Shown: positions 35,596 through 47,300 of the stretch, piece after piece
How the letters are laid out: the number at the start of each line of letters is the position of its first letter
How positions within the stretch are numbered: position 1 is the first letter of the stretch
Assembly: GCA_947561395.2 (NCBI GenBank)
Contig: OX387183.1
Span: 36,568,853 to 36,632,852, forward strand
Length of the DNA: 64,000 nucleotides
Direction of reading: 5' to 3'
From: Buxus sempervirens
Taxonomy: Eukaryota; Streptophyta; Magnoliopsida; Buxales; Buxaceae
Program-made: the position numbers and the translations under genes
Notes under the pieces: model-generated
The model's input: the letters and a program-made list of their open reading frames with translations, nothing else
Database searches by the model: none
Told to the model about the DNA's origin: nothing

Positions 35596-38156
35596 GATGC
35601 AGAAGAACCTCCAATTGTGCGATTGATTGTATATATAATACTTGCATATGAGATATGTGAATTCTGAAAACAATGACTGTAGCACATGATATGTAATGAG
35701 ATTGTTAGTGCTAATATTGATTTCTGCATACCTCTATATACTTGCTAGATACTAAATACAAAGATTAATTGTTATATTTTGTTGTGAATCTTGTTATAAG
35801 GAGAGAAATAGCTCCACCTACTGAGTCGTCGTACTCACTCCTACTAATTAATTTCAGGTCCTGAGAGGAACGCAGAACCAAAAGGACAGTGAACGACCTT
35901 CCTCTTACGTTACTAGTTTTATTTTGATAGGTGGGTCTGAACACTCTTGTAGTAATGGGATTTTATTGAGATATCAATTACGTAGAAAAGTTTAGTAGGA
36001 ATTTTATTATGGTACTTCGAAGATTTTCATTATGGGATGTTATTTAGAATCTTTGAATTTTATTATTGGTTTTAATCTGATTCGTACATTTGTCTTAAGA
36101 CTGTTGTTGGCTTACGAGCGAGGTCATGCCTTGGGATACGAGCCTATGTATTTATTAAGGCTTAGTACTCGGGGCGTGACAGGTGGCCTTTCCCCTAAGG
36201 GTCTAGGGACTACTGTGGGTCACTGTGCTGACCCATAGTGGTTTGTTTTTGTCCAAACCGAACAAAACCTCATTTCTTCAAGAGGGGATTCCAAGTCTGG
36301 GACGGGGATTATAGAGATCCCTTTTATAGGCGCTGATAATGACCTCCGTTCCTCTCCCTGGGGAGAAGAGAAGGAGGGCCCATGAGGCCTAAGTCATGGT
36401 CTAATTCGCATATTCATATAACTCATTCAAGCAATACACGATCAAACATATAGAATAAATAATCAACAGCGAACCATGCCCCACAACAGCAGCTTAAATT
36501 GCTTGAAAACAATGGACAAGTAGGGGGATCCTAAGGGGATTTAGCATGTTTTCTATGGGGATTGTGAGGTACCTAAAGTGATTCCAACAGTGGGTGAAAG
36601 TGAGCTAAATAATGAGATTTCTAGTGGTATTAACAGCGATTGAAAGAGACAACAAAATGGGAGCTGAACCAGTTTCTTAGGTGCGGTGTGTGTGTGTAAT
36701 TGGTGGTTTCTATATGCATAAAGAATGGCACAACAGCAAGTAAAACGTATGAGAATGTGTACTTCAGACTAGTGAACATTCGTGGAGAGCATAGATGGGG
36801 ATATTCAATCGAATGTTAATGCATGCCATGATTGGAAGATGTGTGTGCTGCATGGAGAGTGTTCTAAAGTCTAAAAAAAACATGCTGGAGTAGGTGGCAA
36901 TGATGTATCTTACCAAAACAGCAAGCAATCATGCCTAATCGAGCTAACAAGGTCAGGAAGTTAAGAACACACCAATCAATAAAGCTACCCACTGCATCAA
37001 GCAAACAAAAAATGAACTAGATACATAAGGGAAGTGGGGGGGTTAAGGTTACAATAAAGATACAAGAACAGGGGAACATGCTCCCCTCAAATAAATACAT
37101 GAACAGCCTCATATACATGACTTTAGATCATCAAACAAGACTCCCCTCCTCCCTTTCGAAGTAACTGACTCCCCTTATCATGGGAGCTTTAAAATACGAA
37201 GTACGGGAGAAGGAAATAGTGGAGGAACAGTGAAAAGATCATGCACATAGTGCTAAAAAGTGCTCATCATAATCCAATTTTCATATGTATTGAATAGAAG
37301 ATATAAAAAAGATCACCCAAGTGTAAGGAAACTTTTTTGATGTGGTGGGGAACCTCCTGGAGATTGGAACAACAGCTGAAGTTCTGTTCTTCCTTTCTAG
37401 ATTCTCCTCTTGGTTGGGATAAGGAAAATGAGGGAAATGGTAAGGTTTAGAGAGGATTAAAGGGTGGTTTTTAAGGTGTTTTGGGACTTGGAAGGGATGA
37501 AGGAGATGGTTCGGAGGTTGAAGATGCAAAGGAGTGTGAGGAAAAACAGAAAAAAAACCAACCATCCCTTGTCCCTTACTCGGATTTCAATTTTATAGAA
37601 TACAGAGACAAAACTGCAAATGCTGTGCGGTTTGGTCGAAACCGCACAATATATGCGGTTTAGTCGAAACCGCAGGGTATGTGATGTTCGGCCGCGTCTT
37701 TTTAGCATTAAATAGGGGATAAATTGGCGCAGACGCAAGCTAACGAAAAGTGGACCGCACTTACAGTGCGATTACTTTTCATCCACCGCGTGCTATAATT
37801 GGCCCCTTTTTTTGATTGAGTTGACGGCTGAGGTGACTCAGCTATCCACTCGGACGAATCAATCTTCTCCAATTTATGTATTTTTTATTCATCTTAGTTA
37901 ACTTAATTAATACATTTTAAGTTTTGACTGATTTGCCCTTGGGACTGTTTTGCTCATATCTTCTCCATTCAGGCTCCGATTCCTACAAACTTAATTGCGT
38001 TGGGACCGTGTCGGGATTCTCTACCCATTGGGACAGGGTATAGTAATCAATTTGGGCTTAGACAGAAAGTCACCTTTTGTTCCTTAGGGTTTTGAGCTGT
38101 TTTGTTGTTTTTAGCACATTTTTTTGTTTGATCAAAATTTGGGTGCTTACACCTAC

Positions 38157-38410
38157 TATAGTGATGAGGAAGACCCAGGGAGAGGGGTTTCAAAAATGGC
38201 ACCAACAGTGGTCATCACTTTCAATGATAAGGAGGCAAAGTGCATAATGACAGATCGTGTGGTTTGACAAAGAGAAGTACCCCCAAGCAAGGAGTACTTA
38301 GTGACATAGAAGAACCTATCAGAAAGTGAAGCTAGTTGGGAACCAACTGAGGCTTTGTGGCAGTTCGAGGGCGTTGTACAAAGATTCCACGATGAGGACG
38401 TCGCGAGATT
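38157..38410 (+). pseudogene. Chromovirus integrase tail with chromodomain
   Basis: After solo LTR B3 the frame continues SDEEDPGRGVSKMAPT and ends in a chromodomain-like stretch: EYLVT, a stop where Trp/Lys is expected, then KNLSESEASWEPTEALWQFE. The SWEP motif is characteristic of chromoviral chromodomains, which direct integration toward marked chromatin. The frame also has a stop near 38265. The polypurine tract and 3' LTR follow at once. Confidence 0.85.
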
Positions 38411-38422
38411 AGGTGGGGGAAG
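38411..38422 (+). other. Polypurine tract of the chromovirus
   Basis: AGGTGGGGGAAG ends two bases before TGTCAC of the 3' LTR (38424), the expected plus-strand priming site. Confidence 0.75.
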
Positions 38423-38423
38423 A

Positions 38424-38914
38424 TGTCACCACCTGCCAAGTTAAAGCCTACTGATCACCACAAAAAATCACATTTGATGCTTAGATGGAAGAAGCGCCAA
38501 GACATTCTAGAGAATTCTAGGGAGTTCCACTTAATTGTAAAAACAAGAGGTGTGGAAGTTTCTAGAACATAAGGGATACAAGAAGCATATGAAAGTCTCT
38601 AGAACAAAGAAGAAAGCTTCTCCTGCCATGTATAGATTTATCTAGATGGAGGGTTCTAGAAAACTAACCTCCACTATTGGATTAAAACCATCTCCACCCT
38701 CTATTGAGGAGGTGGAAAACCTATATGGGGGGATGAAGCCCTCATTTGTAATCATTTGGAAACATTGAGTGAAACACAAGTTTTACAAGTGTGTTCTTTT
38801 CTTCCTTTCTTGAGTATTCTTTTTAGTTGGTTTTAGGTTTACTTAGCGCGTTGAAAGGGTCGAGTGCCTAAGTGCCACACGGGTTGAGAGTGTGGAAATA
38901 CTAAGCCCGTGACA
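38424..38914 (+). repeat. 3' LTR of the chromovirus
   Basis: 491 bp matching 20051-20548 with about 35 substitutions and a few indels. The TATA-like region of the 5' LTR is disrupted here (CCTATATGGGG). Confidence 0.9.
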
Positions 38915-41717
38915 TCCCACTCAAGCTTGAGATAGGTGTGGCTTAGGCACCAAGAGATTTCCAATGCGAGCAGCGAACAAAAAATTGGGTTTTTCCAAGA
39001 GTCATGGTTTTCTGATCATTATAACTACAACTCTAGATCAATTTTCTTCCATTAAAATACCTTTTGAACAACCCAAAGGCACACCCAAAAACATCCGAAT
39101 TCAACCATGATGCCCATACAAAAAATAAACACATAAACCAACATGATTTCGATCAAACAAGAAAAATTATTCACCTCTAACATTATAAAACCATAGAGAT
39201 CACTAGACCACCACACGCCTTACATGGGACTAAATGAGCCAAAGTAGTCTCAATTTGTGGTCTACACTATATTTTAGGGTAAAAGGGTTAGGTTATGAGT
39301 GGGGAAGGTATTAGGCACCCACACTCATCCATCCATAGAATGGTTGCCATATATTTTATCATTTTAAAATTGCTTGCATTCATTCTAACACAAATAAAAG
39401 AAAATGAACATGTATGATTCTCCATAGGAATCATCCAATTAATTTGGATATCCCTCATGGATTTATAACAATTAAGGCCCTTTGATTGAATTAAAATCAA
39501 AATAAACTTCACATAGAACTTATTTAGATTTATGCTAAAAATAAAATCAGTAAAGTCCTATTTCTACAACACTGGTTCAATCAAGTATAACTCACTCAAA
39601 AAAATCTAAAATTTATGAAATCAATGCCATTAGAAAGCTTACATAATGAGTAAAACATCGCAAAATTTTATTTAAGAAGGATAAAAAATAAATGAGATAT
39701 CCTTGTTTGAAATAGTTGGTTCTATAAAAGAAATAGTATAGACCAAACCAACTTCTCAAGCCTATTCGTAGAGATTGGCTCCATGTAAATCCTTGCAAAT
39801 TGACTCAAATATAGTAGGATAGCTCAGCTTTCAAATGGCATAGGGCACATACAAAAACTCATCTATTTGAAACACATGTGTAACCTTAAAGGTGCTGAAA
39901 ATATCATAGATATATCCTGTGTTCTGCTACAGAGCAGCACAAGATCAATCCAACACACATAATTCAAAACAAATCTAAAAATCTTGAAATTGAAAATAGA
40001 CTCATTCATGAAAACTCAGAAATAAAAATCATGTAAATTGGATCTGAAATGAGCTCATGGTAATCAGTCAAAGCAACAGGATCTGTAGTCGTGATTTTGC
40101 AGACCTATCAAAACTTCAACTAAACATAGAGAACAAAAGACTCTCTAAAAACTCACCAAAATTAACAAGATTGAAATAGATGGCTATTCCTTTCATATGA
40201 AATTGAAAGACTCCAAGTTCATACTTAAGCACAATCTTGATTCATGAGAATCCTTTGATACAAATCAAAATTTATTAAATTTGAGCATGGATCCTATTAA
40301 AATCAAAACCAAAACAATATAAAGATATTAAAAGCTTAAAAAAAAATGTAAGATCCATGTTATTTTGCACTTCTCTATGAAGTAAGAGAGTGCAAGAAGG
40401 ACTTGCTCATCAAACTCAGTGAAAACTTCAAATCTGAAGGAGATCTGACCATAAGGTCATCTCCCAATAATCAATCAACATCTTAATTATTTTAGAGTGC
40501 ATGAATTATTAATCTAAGGCTAGAACCTAAGATCTAGCCATATTAGTTAATGTAGATCTAAGAATAAGCTCAAAGATGAGGAAAAAAATGCAAGTGCTAT
40601 GTGTGCTTATGTTTTAAATTAAAATGCATGCAAAAACCTCAACAAAGTAGATCAATATAGGGAGGAATTTAGATCTGGGATCATTAGTTGATCTAAATCT
40701 ATTGAAACCTGCAAAAATAAAGAAGAATTAACAAAATCAGCAATCAATTGTCCTAGATTTAATTAAATTTGAACAAACATAGGTTCTAGATCTAAGATCC
40801 TCCTTTGATCTTTCCTCTAGTTCTCTTCTTTACCTTTTATGGCTAGAGAGAAGCTATAGGTACTTTGATCCAGGGTAGGGTAACAAACACATAGCGGTCT
40901 ATCCTAGAGAAGGAGTAGAAGAGAGAATGCTAAAATTAAAAAGAAATTACAATAAATTAAAAAAGATATACCTGTAGAAGTTTTCCTCTTCAATCCAAAG
41001 TAAGCAAGTAGTCTTCAAGCAATTCAAGTAGGCAATCCAGCAGAGTTTCCCCCCTCTAAGTAAGGCTATCACTTTTAGATTTTGCAGCCCTTTGATTGGC
41101 CAAACACAAGTGATCAAAGGTAAAGTAGTAGCCCTTCAAGTAAGGCCTCTATCGGTCACATTGTATTTTATTCTTTATCATCAAAATATGCTAGTTTTCC
41201 AATATTGAAGGGCTACTGCTTACCTCCGATTGCCCAAACACAAGCTACCACTCTTCCAATCGTTCATCACAACAATAAGCAATGATCCCAAAGAAAACAC
41301 AACAAAACTCCAAGGAAAAGTGTTGCACGAATGGGGTTTCTGTCTTCTGTCTTCTTCAGCCATCCAAACAAGAGTTCTCCTAGTTTGTGCCAGCCGAGAG
41401 TAATAGTAGGTTGCAAGGAAAATATTATAAACTCTTAAATGCATGCATGACCATACAAAAACCCCATTTATTAGCACTTATTCCATGTAGTGCTCCACCA
41501 CCATACAACTTCAGCTCATCCAATTAGATTAAAGGAAAATACTAAATATTAACTCATCTCAGTGATTAAGATCTAACTGTTGGATCTTCGCCAGATCTTG
41601 GATCTTCATCCTCCATGTTTTCCTCTATTTAAAACAACTCATACATTAGCTCAACCATCCTTAATAAAAAATATTTTAATTTAATAATAATACATTATAA
41701 AAATACAAGGTATTACA
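38915..41717 (-). other. Right part of the outer LTR element, no gene seen
   Basis: The first 60 bases ('ctcaagcttgagataggtg') resemble 19805-19850 just left of the chromovirus, which supports both sides being the same element. 39280-39340 contains 'aaggtattaggcaccc', a phrase I associate with plant LTR elements. The rest is AT-rich and non-coding. Confidence 0.45.
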
Positions 41718-43310
41718 TCTCAAACATTCAAAAGGTTTTTGGTGCATTGGAATTTCTATATAAAAGTTGTTATTTTTATTACGTTTTTGGATAGTTTTTC
41801 ATTTGAACCTCTTCTATCCATTTCAACTTGAGGATAATATGAGAGAATGCTACAATTAATTGAAACAAAGTTCAATTGGTCTTGTGAGTTATGAAAGCTT
41901 AATACATTTTTGACAATGGACTACCATCTCATTATTTTGTCAAACTATGTGCACATGCTTCATTGGATGTCATTCTGGAATTGAATCTTGGTGGAAACTT
42001 TATTGAGAAAGTCGAATTTATGTGCATATGTCTCTTTGGATAATGGTCTAGGGATAATTATTATTAAATATTTTGGTAGATTGAATTTAAATAACATGCT
42101 GTAAAGTTCATATGTATATTGTTTTTATTGGTCTTATGGGTCATTTACTACATTGGGCATCTGCATTTTCTGAACTTCGACTATTGGGCATGATTGTGTA
42201 CTTTTTGAATTTCCTCTAAATTTTATTTGAAACTGTTCCACCATGTGGGAAATACTTAAATAATTCCAAAGTCGATATACATTAAAGGTCTATTGATAGC
42301 ATTTGAACGCATTTATGTTGTTTTTTTCTTGATTTTGGCATGATCTTTCTGGTTTTCACTAGTATTAGGTTTGTTTCATGATTCCCATTTGTTGTTTTTA
42401 CAAGCAAATGAACATTGATATTGTAAGAGTCCAACTAGGAATAGTTTTACATAAGCTTGAATGTCTCATGCTTTAAACATATGAGATGCTCTTATAGACT
42501 CATCCTTTTAGTGAGCTGTTATATTACATAATATATATATATATATCTATATATTTCTAGAATCCAATTTTTGTAATTCATCATGAAAGTGGATACTAAT
42601 ATTTTGATGATCCTGTGGTTCTTTATTGCATGCAAGTATTTGTTTTCGTTGCAAGCAAGTTATAATGGTTTCAACTAAATATTTCATATTTATAGTTCAT
42701 TATGAAAGTGGAATAGGCTGCATAAATAATGTTGGTCCAGATAGATCGTGCTATTTGTGTATGGTCACTAACATAGCTAGACTTGACAATATTAGAGTAA
42801 ATGAGGCTATAATTGTCAAATGTATTGTGCCAGGAAGAAAAGAAAAGATTATGAAGTAAGCAGTTATCAAGAATGTTCAAAATGTTTTATTTGTATGAGA
42901 GAACGGGAGATTTGACTTTATGTTATCTATTAATTAATTGATATGCCATCATAATAGACTCCAAATACATGTTACCCTTTTGGTCTCCCTCACATAGATA
43001 ATGTTATATCTTCCCAAGAGTATACTGATATTAGAGATAGTTGTGGAGATAATGAACCATGTTGAGAAGAATATCCCAAAATGAGTAAATCCGATGAGGA
43101 ATGAAGTTGGTGTGAAGGGACAAAAAAGTTTAAAGAAGATAGCATGCAATCTGGAGATGTAAGTGAGAATTCAATAAATAACTGCATTGATGCTAATTCA
43201 AATGATGTGGAAGGGATATCAAATTATGAATTTTATCCTCAATATGAGTATTTTTTCACAAAAAAGTTTGAACGTGAAATCAATGTGAAACATGAATTGA
43301 ATATTCCAAA
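41718..43310. other. Intergenic, nothing firmly recognised
   Basis: AT-rich, with an (AT)n tract at about 42531-42557. Two open frames of 76-77 codons (42626-42859 and 43144-43374) match nothing I know and lie in low-complexity AT-rich sequence. Confidence 0.4.
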
Positions 43311-43945
43311 TGTCACATCCCCTATTCCTTATATTATTTCAAAGGAAGGATATAACAGACTTCAGTCTAATTAAATGAGAGCCTTCCCAATTAGTGGATT
43401 GGGATCCCATTCTAGTACCAAAAATATGAAAATAACAGCGGAAATAAAAACCAGTTGTACCAATGGACATGAAAGTATGCTAACTAAATTTCTAACATCA
43501 GAGTTGATTACAGTTTAACCTTTTAATTTTTGACTAGAGATACTCTTCTCAAGCAAAACTTACATAGAAATAATCCTTATGAGCTACAAAGCCTAGTAAG
43601 GAAATCTAGATCATATAGTGCAACATCAATATAAATATAAATTCAGTATTCTCCCGTGTTAGATATTAACCATTGTGCATCAGATATCAATCTAAATAAC
43701 CAAGTCTATTTCACATGAGATATTTTAAAGTTAAAATACAATACAACACTCTTCTCCCTATGTTGAAATGTTACTTTGACCAACAAGTTTAATCCTTTTA
43801 TCTTAAATTATCCTTTTTAACTTTTTTAAACCTATTAAACTACTAAAACTCTTTCATTAACCATTTTCACCTAAAACTCTTTCGTTAACCATCTTAAGTT
43901 GTAGTATTAAGTGTGAAATTTATGAATTCTAGCTAGAATATTACA
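43311..43945. mobile_element. LTR-like fragment
   Basis: It starts TGTCACATCCCCTATTCC and ends GAATATTACA, with 'aaaataacagcggaaataaa' early on, a layout like the starts at 18224 and 24751. The flanks CCAAA and GGTCA do not match, so the boundaries are uncertain. Confidence 0.35.
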
Positions 43946-44315
43946 GGTCAAGCAATCTTGTGATAGAAATTAATGTATATTTAAATGGTATTCTAACTTC
44001 ACATAAAAAAAATAATAAACCACTTCATCATGCCACAAAATAAAGTCACGGCTCACAGGTCCATTCGCTCGTTTGCACTACATCAAATGTATATGTTCAG
44101 CAGAACAAGAACAGACGCGAAGACAAAAACAGAGGATTTTACCGAAGAAGCCACGAAGTGAGAAGAAGCATTAAAGACGCCATTTCCTTACGATTTCTTG
44201 GGGATTTTCTTTCTCTTTGCTTTCTCAAAACCTCGCTGCAGTTCCATCACCTTCGTCGTTATTTCTAGGGTTTCTAGGGTTTCCATCCCTACTCGTTCTT
44301 GATTCTTCTTCGTTC
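43946..44315 (+). promoter_or_regulatory. SERRATE upstream region and 5' UTR
   Basis: A CT-rich leader with two AGGGTTT motifs (44266-44283) lies directly before the start codon. No TATA box could be assigned with confidence. Confidence 0.4.
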
Positions 44316-47300
44316 ATGGCGGAAGTGATGAACATGCCGGTCGAATCCCTGGATCGCCGTCGGGATAGACAGTCCGAGAGGAAGGAGAAATCCTCGGACG
44401 AGTCTCCGCTGCCACCTCCTCCACCGTCGCTGCCAGGGAAGAGGAGGGATAGAGATTCGAGGGAGAGAAGGGACGAGCGAGATATCGATCGGCCTCCCAA
44501 TCGCCGCGGTGGCGGGGACTATCACGATCGGAATCGTTCGCCTCCGGCGAAAGAGAGGGAGAGGGATTACAAGCGCCGTGGCAGTACCAGCCGGAGCCCT
44601 CCTCCGTACCGTGACCGCCGCCATTCCCCCCCTCGCCGGTCGCCTCCGCCGCAGGCTTTCAAGCGCTCACGGAGAGATGATGGCGGTTACGATGGTCGCC
44701 GTGGAAGCCCCAGAGGAGGATTTGGGCCCGACGATAGGAGGTGAGTGAGTTGTGATTCGTCAGTTTCGACTGTTTCAATTTTGCTTTGATGCTTAGACGA
44801 GCGAAGTTGTTTTGACTGATATGTTTATGTCATTGGATTTTTTTCGTTTCCTGCTGGGGTTGTATTATGAAGCTTCGGGGTATGAAAATTTGTATTCAAT
44901 AAGACTGAATACATTATCCACTTTTAGATGAATTTGTGGTACTTATGGGTTTCTTTCAATGATTGTTTCTGTTAACCAAATATGAGAGGTTCGGCTTTGT
45001 CCCACTGTTTTGCCAAGTCCGTGCTTGATTGATTTTTGTTTCTTAGACTTAGGCTTTACGAGTCGATTTAAGTTCCCATTTAATGAGGTTTGTTGTCTTA
45101 AAATGCAAATTCGATATGATTGGATGTTATCATCTTCTGTTTCATATAAAACATGCGGATTCTTATAATCTTGTCTTTAGTAATTCCACAGATTGTTCAA
45201 TTTTGTTTTTAAGAGTTGGGCAGGAAGCTCTTCGTTCCTGGTTCTCCTCTAGCTGGATCCTCTGAAATCATAAGAATCCTTAGTTAGAATGGGATTCCAA
45301 CTCAGTAGTTAGAAGAAAAGTTTTTATATTATCTGATTATTATAAATGAAAGATTTGTGTTTTGAATTTTAGTTCTGTTTTGATAAATCTAGCTGCTTTG
45401 GTTATTCACTCTTGCTCCATGGTAGGATTATATAAATGGATTTTAGGCCCTATTTTGTATTCAGGTAAAGTAAGATACAGAAAATATTTTCTGTGGTAAA
45501 TTTATTTTACCACCAAGATCACCACCAATACCAACCACCACGACCACCATCATCAGCCTACTTTCACAACTATTATTACCATTACCACCAAATAACTATC
45601 AACATTATAATGATTTTTTAAGATCTAAATTTTTTCTTATATGATTTCAATAAAAAAGATGAAAGTTTTTTCAATCTATTTTCCATGTTTCTAATAAAAA
45701 AAAATTGAAAACTATAAGTTTTATACGAAATTAAATTCATGTAAAACAATTTAAATTGTAAAATAATTTAGTTCAAAACAAATGCAGACTTAGTTTCTAT
45801 TAACTGGATTTTACATTTGATGTCTGTAGCCTGGAAATTTGAATTCAATATGCATAAACTAGGTACCTGTTCTTCCTGAGATTTGTATTGTGGAGTACGC
45901 GGAACTACTATTTAACTGGCAAATCCAGGTTTTAGGAGAATCTAATATAACGAGGTATAGAAAATTTTTCCTTGGTTTTTTTTTAAATAAGCAGAGGTAT
46001 GATAGATGACAATTAAGCACTGGGTTGAATATGGAGGCTAAGCCTTTTTCTTGTGACATGAGTGAGGGAAGTCATAGTTGGGTTTTTTCCTTCTTCTATT
46101 GGTTGCTTGTTGAATGGATCCATCTACATTTCTAGTTGGTGAGCACATATGGCATGAGCAATGGAGTTTCCTTTTCATGGATTTTTTTATGGAATCTTTT
46201 TGATTCATGCCTGAATTTAGTTGGTAAAAATTAAGGCTTGTGGACCAGTTGCTAATTTTTTCATCTTTCTGTTGCCAAGATTCCCATAATTGGTTTCTCA
46301 AATATTTTTGTATAAGTAAGAAATGTATTTTATTAAAATACTAGCAAGTTTACATGTGCGCTATATTTATAAGTTGATCTTACAATACACAAGAGCTAAA
46401 CATGTTTTAGACTTTGAATATATATAAGAAATTATGCTTCCATTGGATTTGCCTTTTAAAAAAATTTGCTGTCAAAAGTAAAAAAGCAAAAAATAAATTT
46501 TTCATAAAATTTTGAAGAAAATAAAAAATGCAGTGTTTTGATTTTATTGAGAAGCAATTTGTTGCTTCTCAAAAGCCACAAAAAAAAAAAAAAAAAGAAG
46601 AAGAAAAAAAAGTTTTTTTTATTTTTGGGCTTCAATTAAGAAGCAAAAAGCACTTTCAAAATGACTAAACATACATGCTTATGCTTTTTGAAAGTAATTT
46701 TTTGCTTTGAAAAGCCAAAAAAGGGGAAAAAAAAAGTTACTCTTGGAAAGCAATACCAAATGGAGCCTATATGATCAATATGAATGTCTATGTGATGGGG
46801 AGGGAGTGCAGTTTCTGATTTAATAAAGTTTTTATTGTTTTTGGTTAATGCATTTGAATAGAGTTTAAGAAGTTCTGTTTATTTTTTATTTTTAAAATTT
46901 TGTTGCCTTAGCACAATGGAATGATTTCAAAAATAACGTTTTAATGAATGAATAAATATTTGACTCTTCATTCTTAATAATAATAATACAGGAGGACCAT
47001 AGCAGCTTAGAAGATATTCTGAGTAAAAGTACTTGAGAGATTGATGCCGTTCTTATGAATTAGCACTTTGTGCTAATTCTCTTGATTCTTCGCTATTTCT
47101 ATCATTTTTTCTTCTTAGGATCTTCAATAATGGTGTTGTCGCATAAATTTTTTTTTTGGGAATGTCTATTCTTTTATAGATGTGCTTTATTTTTTCATGT
47201 TGGTGTTCCTGAGCTTGTTTATCCCCACCACATGGCCCAATTCCATCAAAAAAAAAATTTATTTCCTTATAGACTTGAAGCTTCTCTTTCATTTGGTGAT

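Larger units (their letters stand above)
33972..36181 (+). mobile_element. Solo LTR C (2.2 kb) with GGTGG duplication
   Basis: TGTAAGGACCCGG at 33972 to GGGGCGTGACA at 36181, flanked by perfect GGTGG at 33967-33971 and 36182-36186. It is inserted in solo LTR B3 and is unrelated to families A and B. It contains two tandem-repeat arrays (34609-35090 and 35465-35595). No coding sequence is recognised. Confidence 0.95.
33072..38151 (+). mobile_element. Solo LTR B3 with CCTAT/CCTAC duplication, containing solo LTR C
   Basis: TGTGCTCACG at 33072 to GGGTGCTTACA at 38151. Flanks CCTAT (33067-33071) and CCTAC (38152-38156) differ by one base, and the chromovirus frame resumes after it. Without the nested element at 33972-36181 it is about 2.87 kb, the same as B1. 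GCGGTT/AACCGC palindromes occur at 33848-33880 and 37625-37675. Confidence 0.9.
20051..38914 (+). mobile_element. Ty3/Gypsy chromovirus, heavily nested and degenerate
   Basis: LTRs of about 0.49 kb lie at 20051-20548 and 38424-38914 (TGTCAC...GTGGCA/GTGACA), with a primer binding site at 20551 and a polypurine tract at 38411. Between them lie gag, protease, reverse transcriptase, RNase H, integrase and a C-terminal chromodomain in the Gypsy order, spread over segments separated by nested insertions at 21865-22334, 24751-32549 and 33072-38151. The two LTRs differ at about 35 sites by hand alignment (about 7%), mostly transitions, so the insertion is not recent. The flanks TGCCC and TCCCA do not form a clear target duplication. 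The integrase and chromodomain text resembles the Galadriel/Monkey chromovirus group, which is my inference. Without insertions the element is about 5.5 kb. Confidence 0.9.
18224..41717 (-). mobile_element. Outermost LTR-like element of the nest (two pieces)
   Basis: It starts TGTAGCGTCTCAGATCCGG at 18224 and ends AAGGTATTACA at 41717. The flanks TCCCA (18219-18223) and TCTCA (41718-41722) form a 5-bp duplication with one mismatch. The start resembles the TGTAACGCCC ends at 3252 and 24751, and CTCATGGAG motifs at 19255-19440 recall the loop at 3519-4684, so it belongs to a related LTR superfamily, probably read on the minus strand. Its pieces are 18224-20050 and 38915-41717, together about 4.6 kb. 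That is longer than the relatives, so another unresolved insertion may lie within 38915-41717. Confidence 0.55.

Noticed and set aside
42626..43374. Two small frames as remnants of a gene
   Set aside because: No recognisable domain, AT-rich, no shared splice logic; left as unassigned sequence.
44225..44748. Long frames on the minus strand and in another plus frame over SERRATE exon 1
   Set aside because: Shadows of the Arg/Ser/Pro-rich exon; only the frame from 44316 matches SERRATE and splices in phase.
46320..46400. Minus-strand Helitron end (ACTAGCAAGTTTACATGTGCG)
   Set aside because: Resembles the family's 3' end in reverse but lacks a complete hairpin and a matching 5' end, so it is too weak to call.
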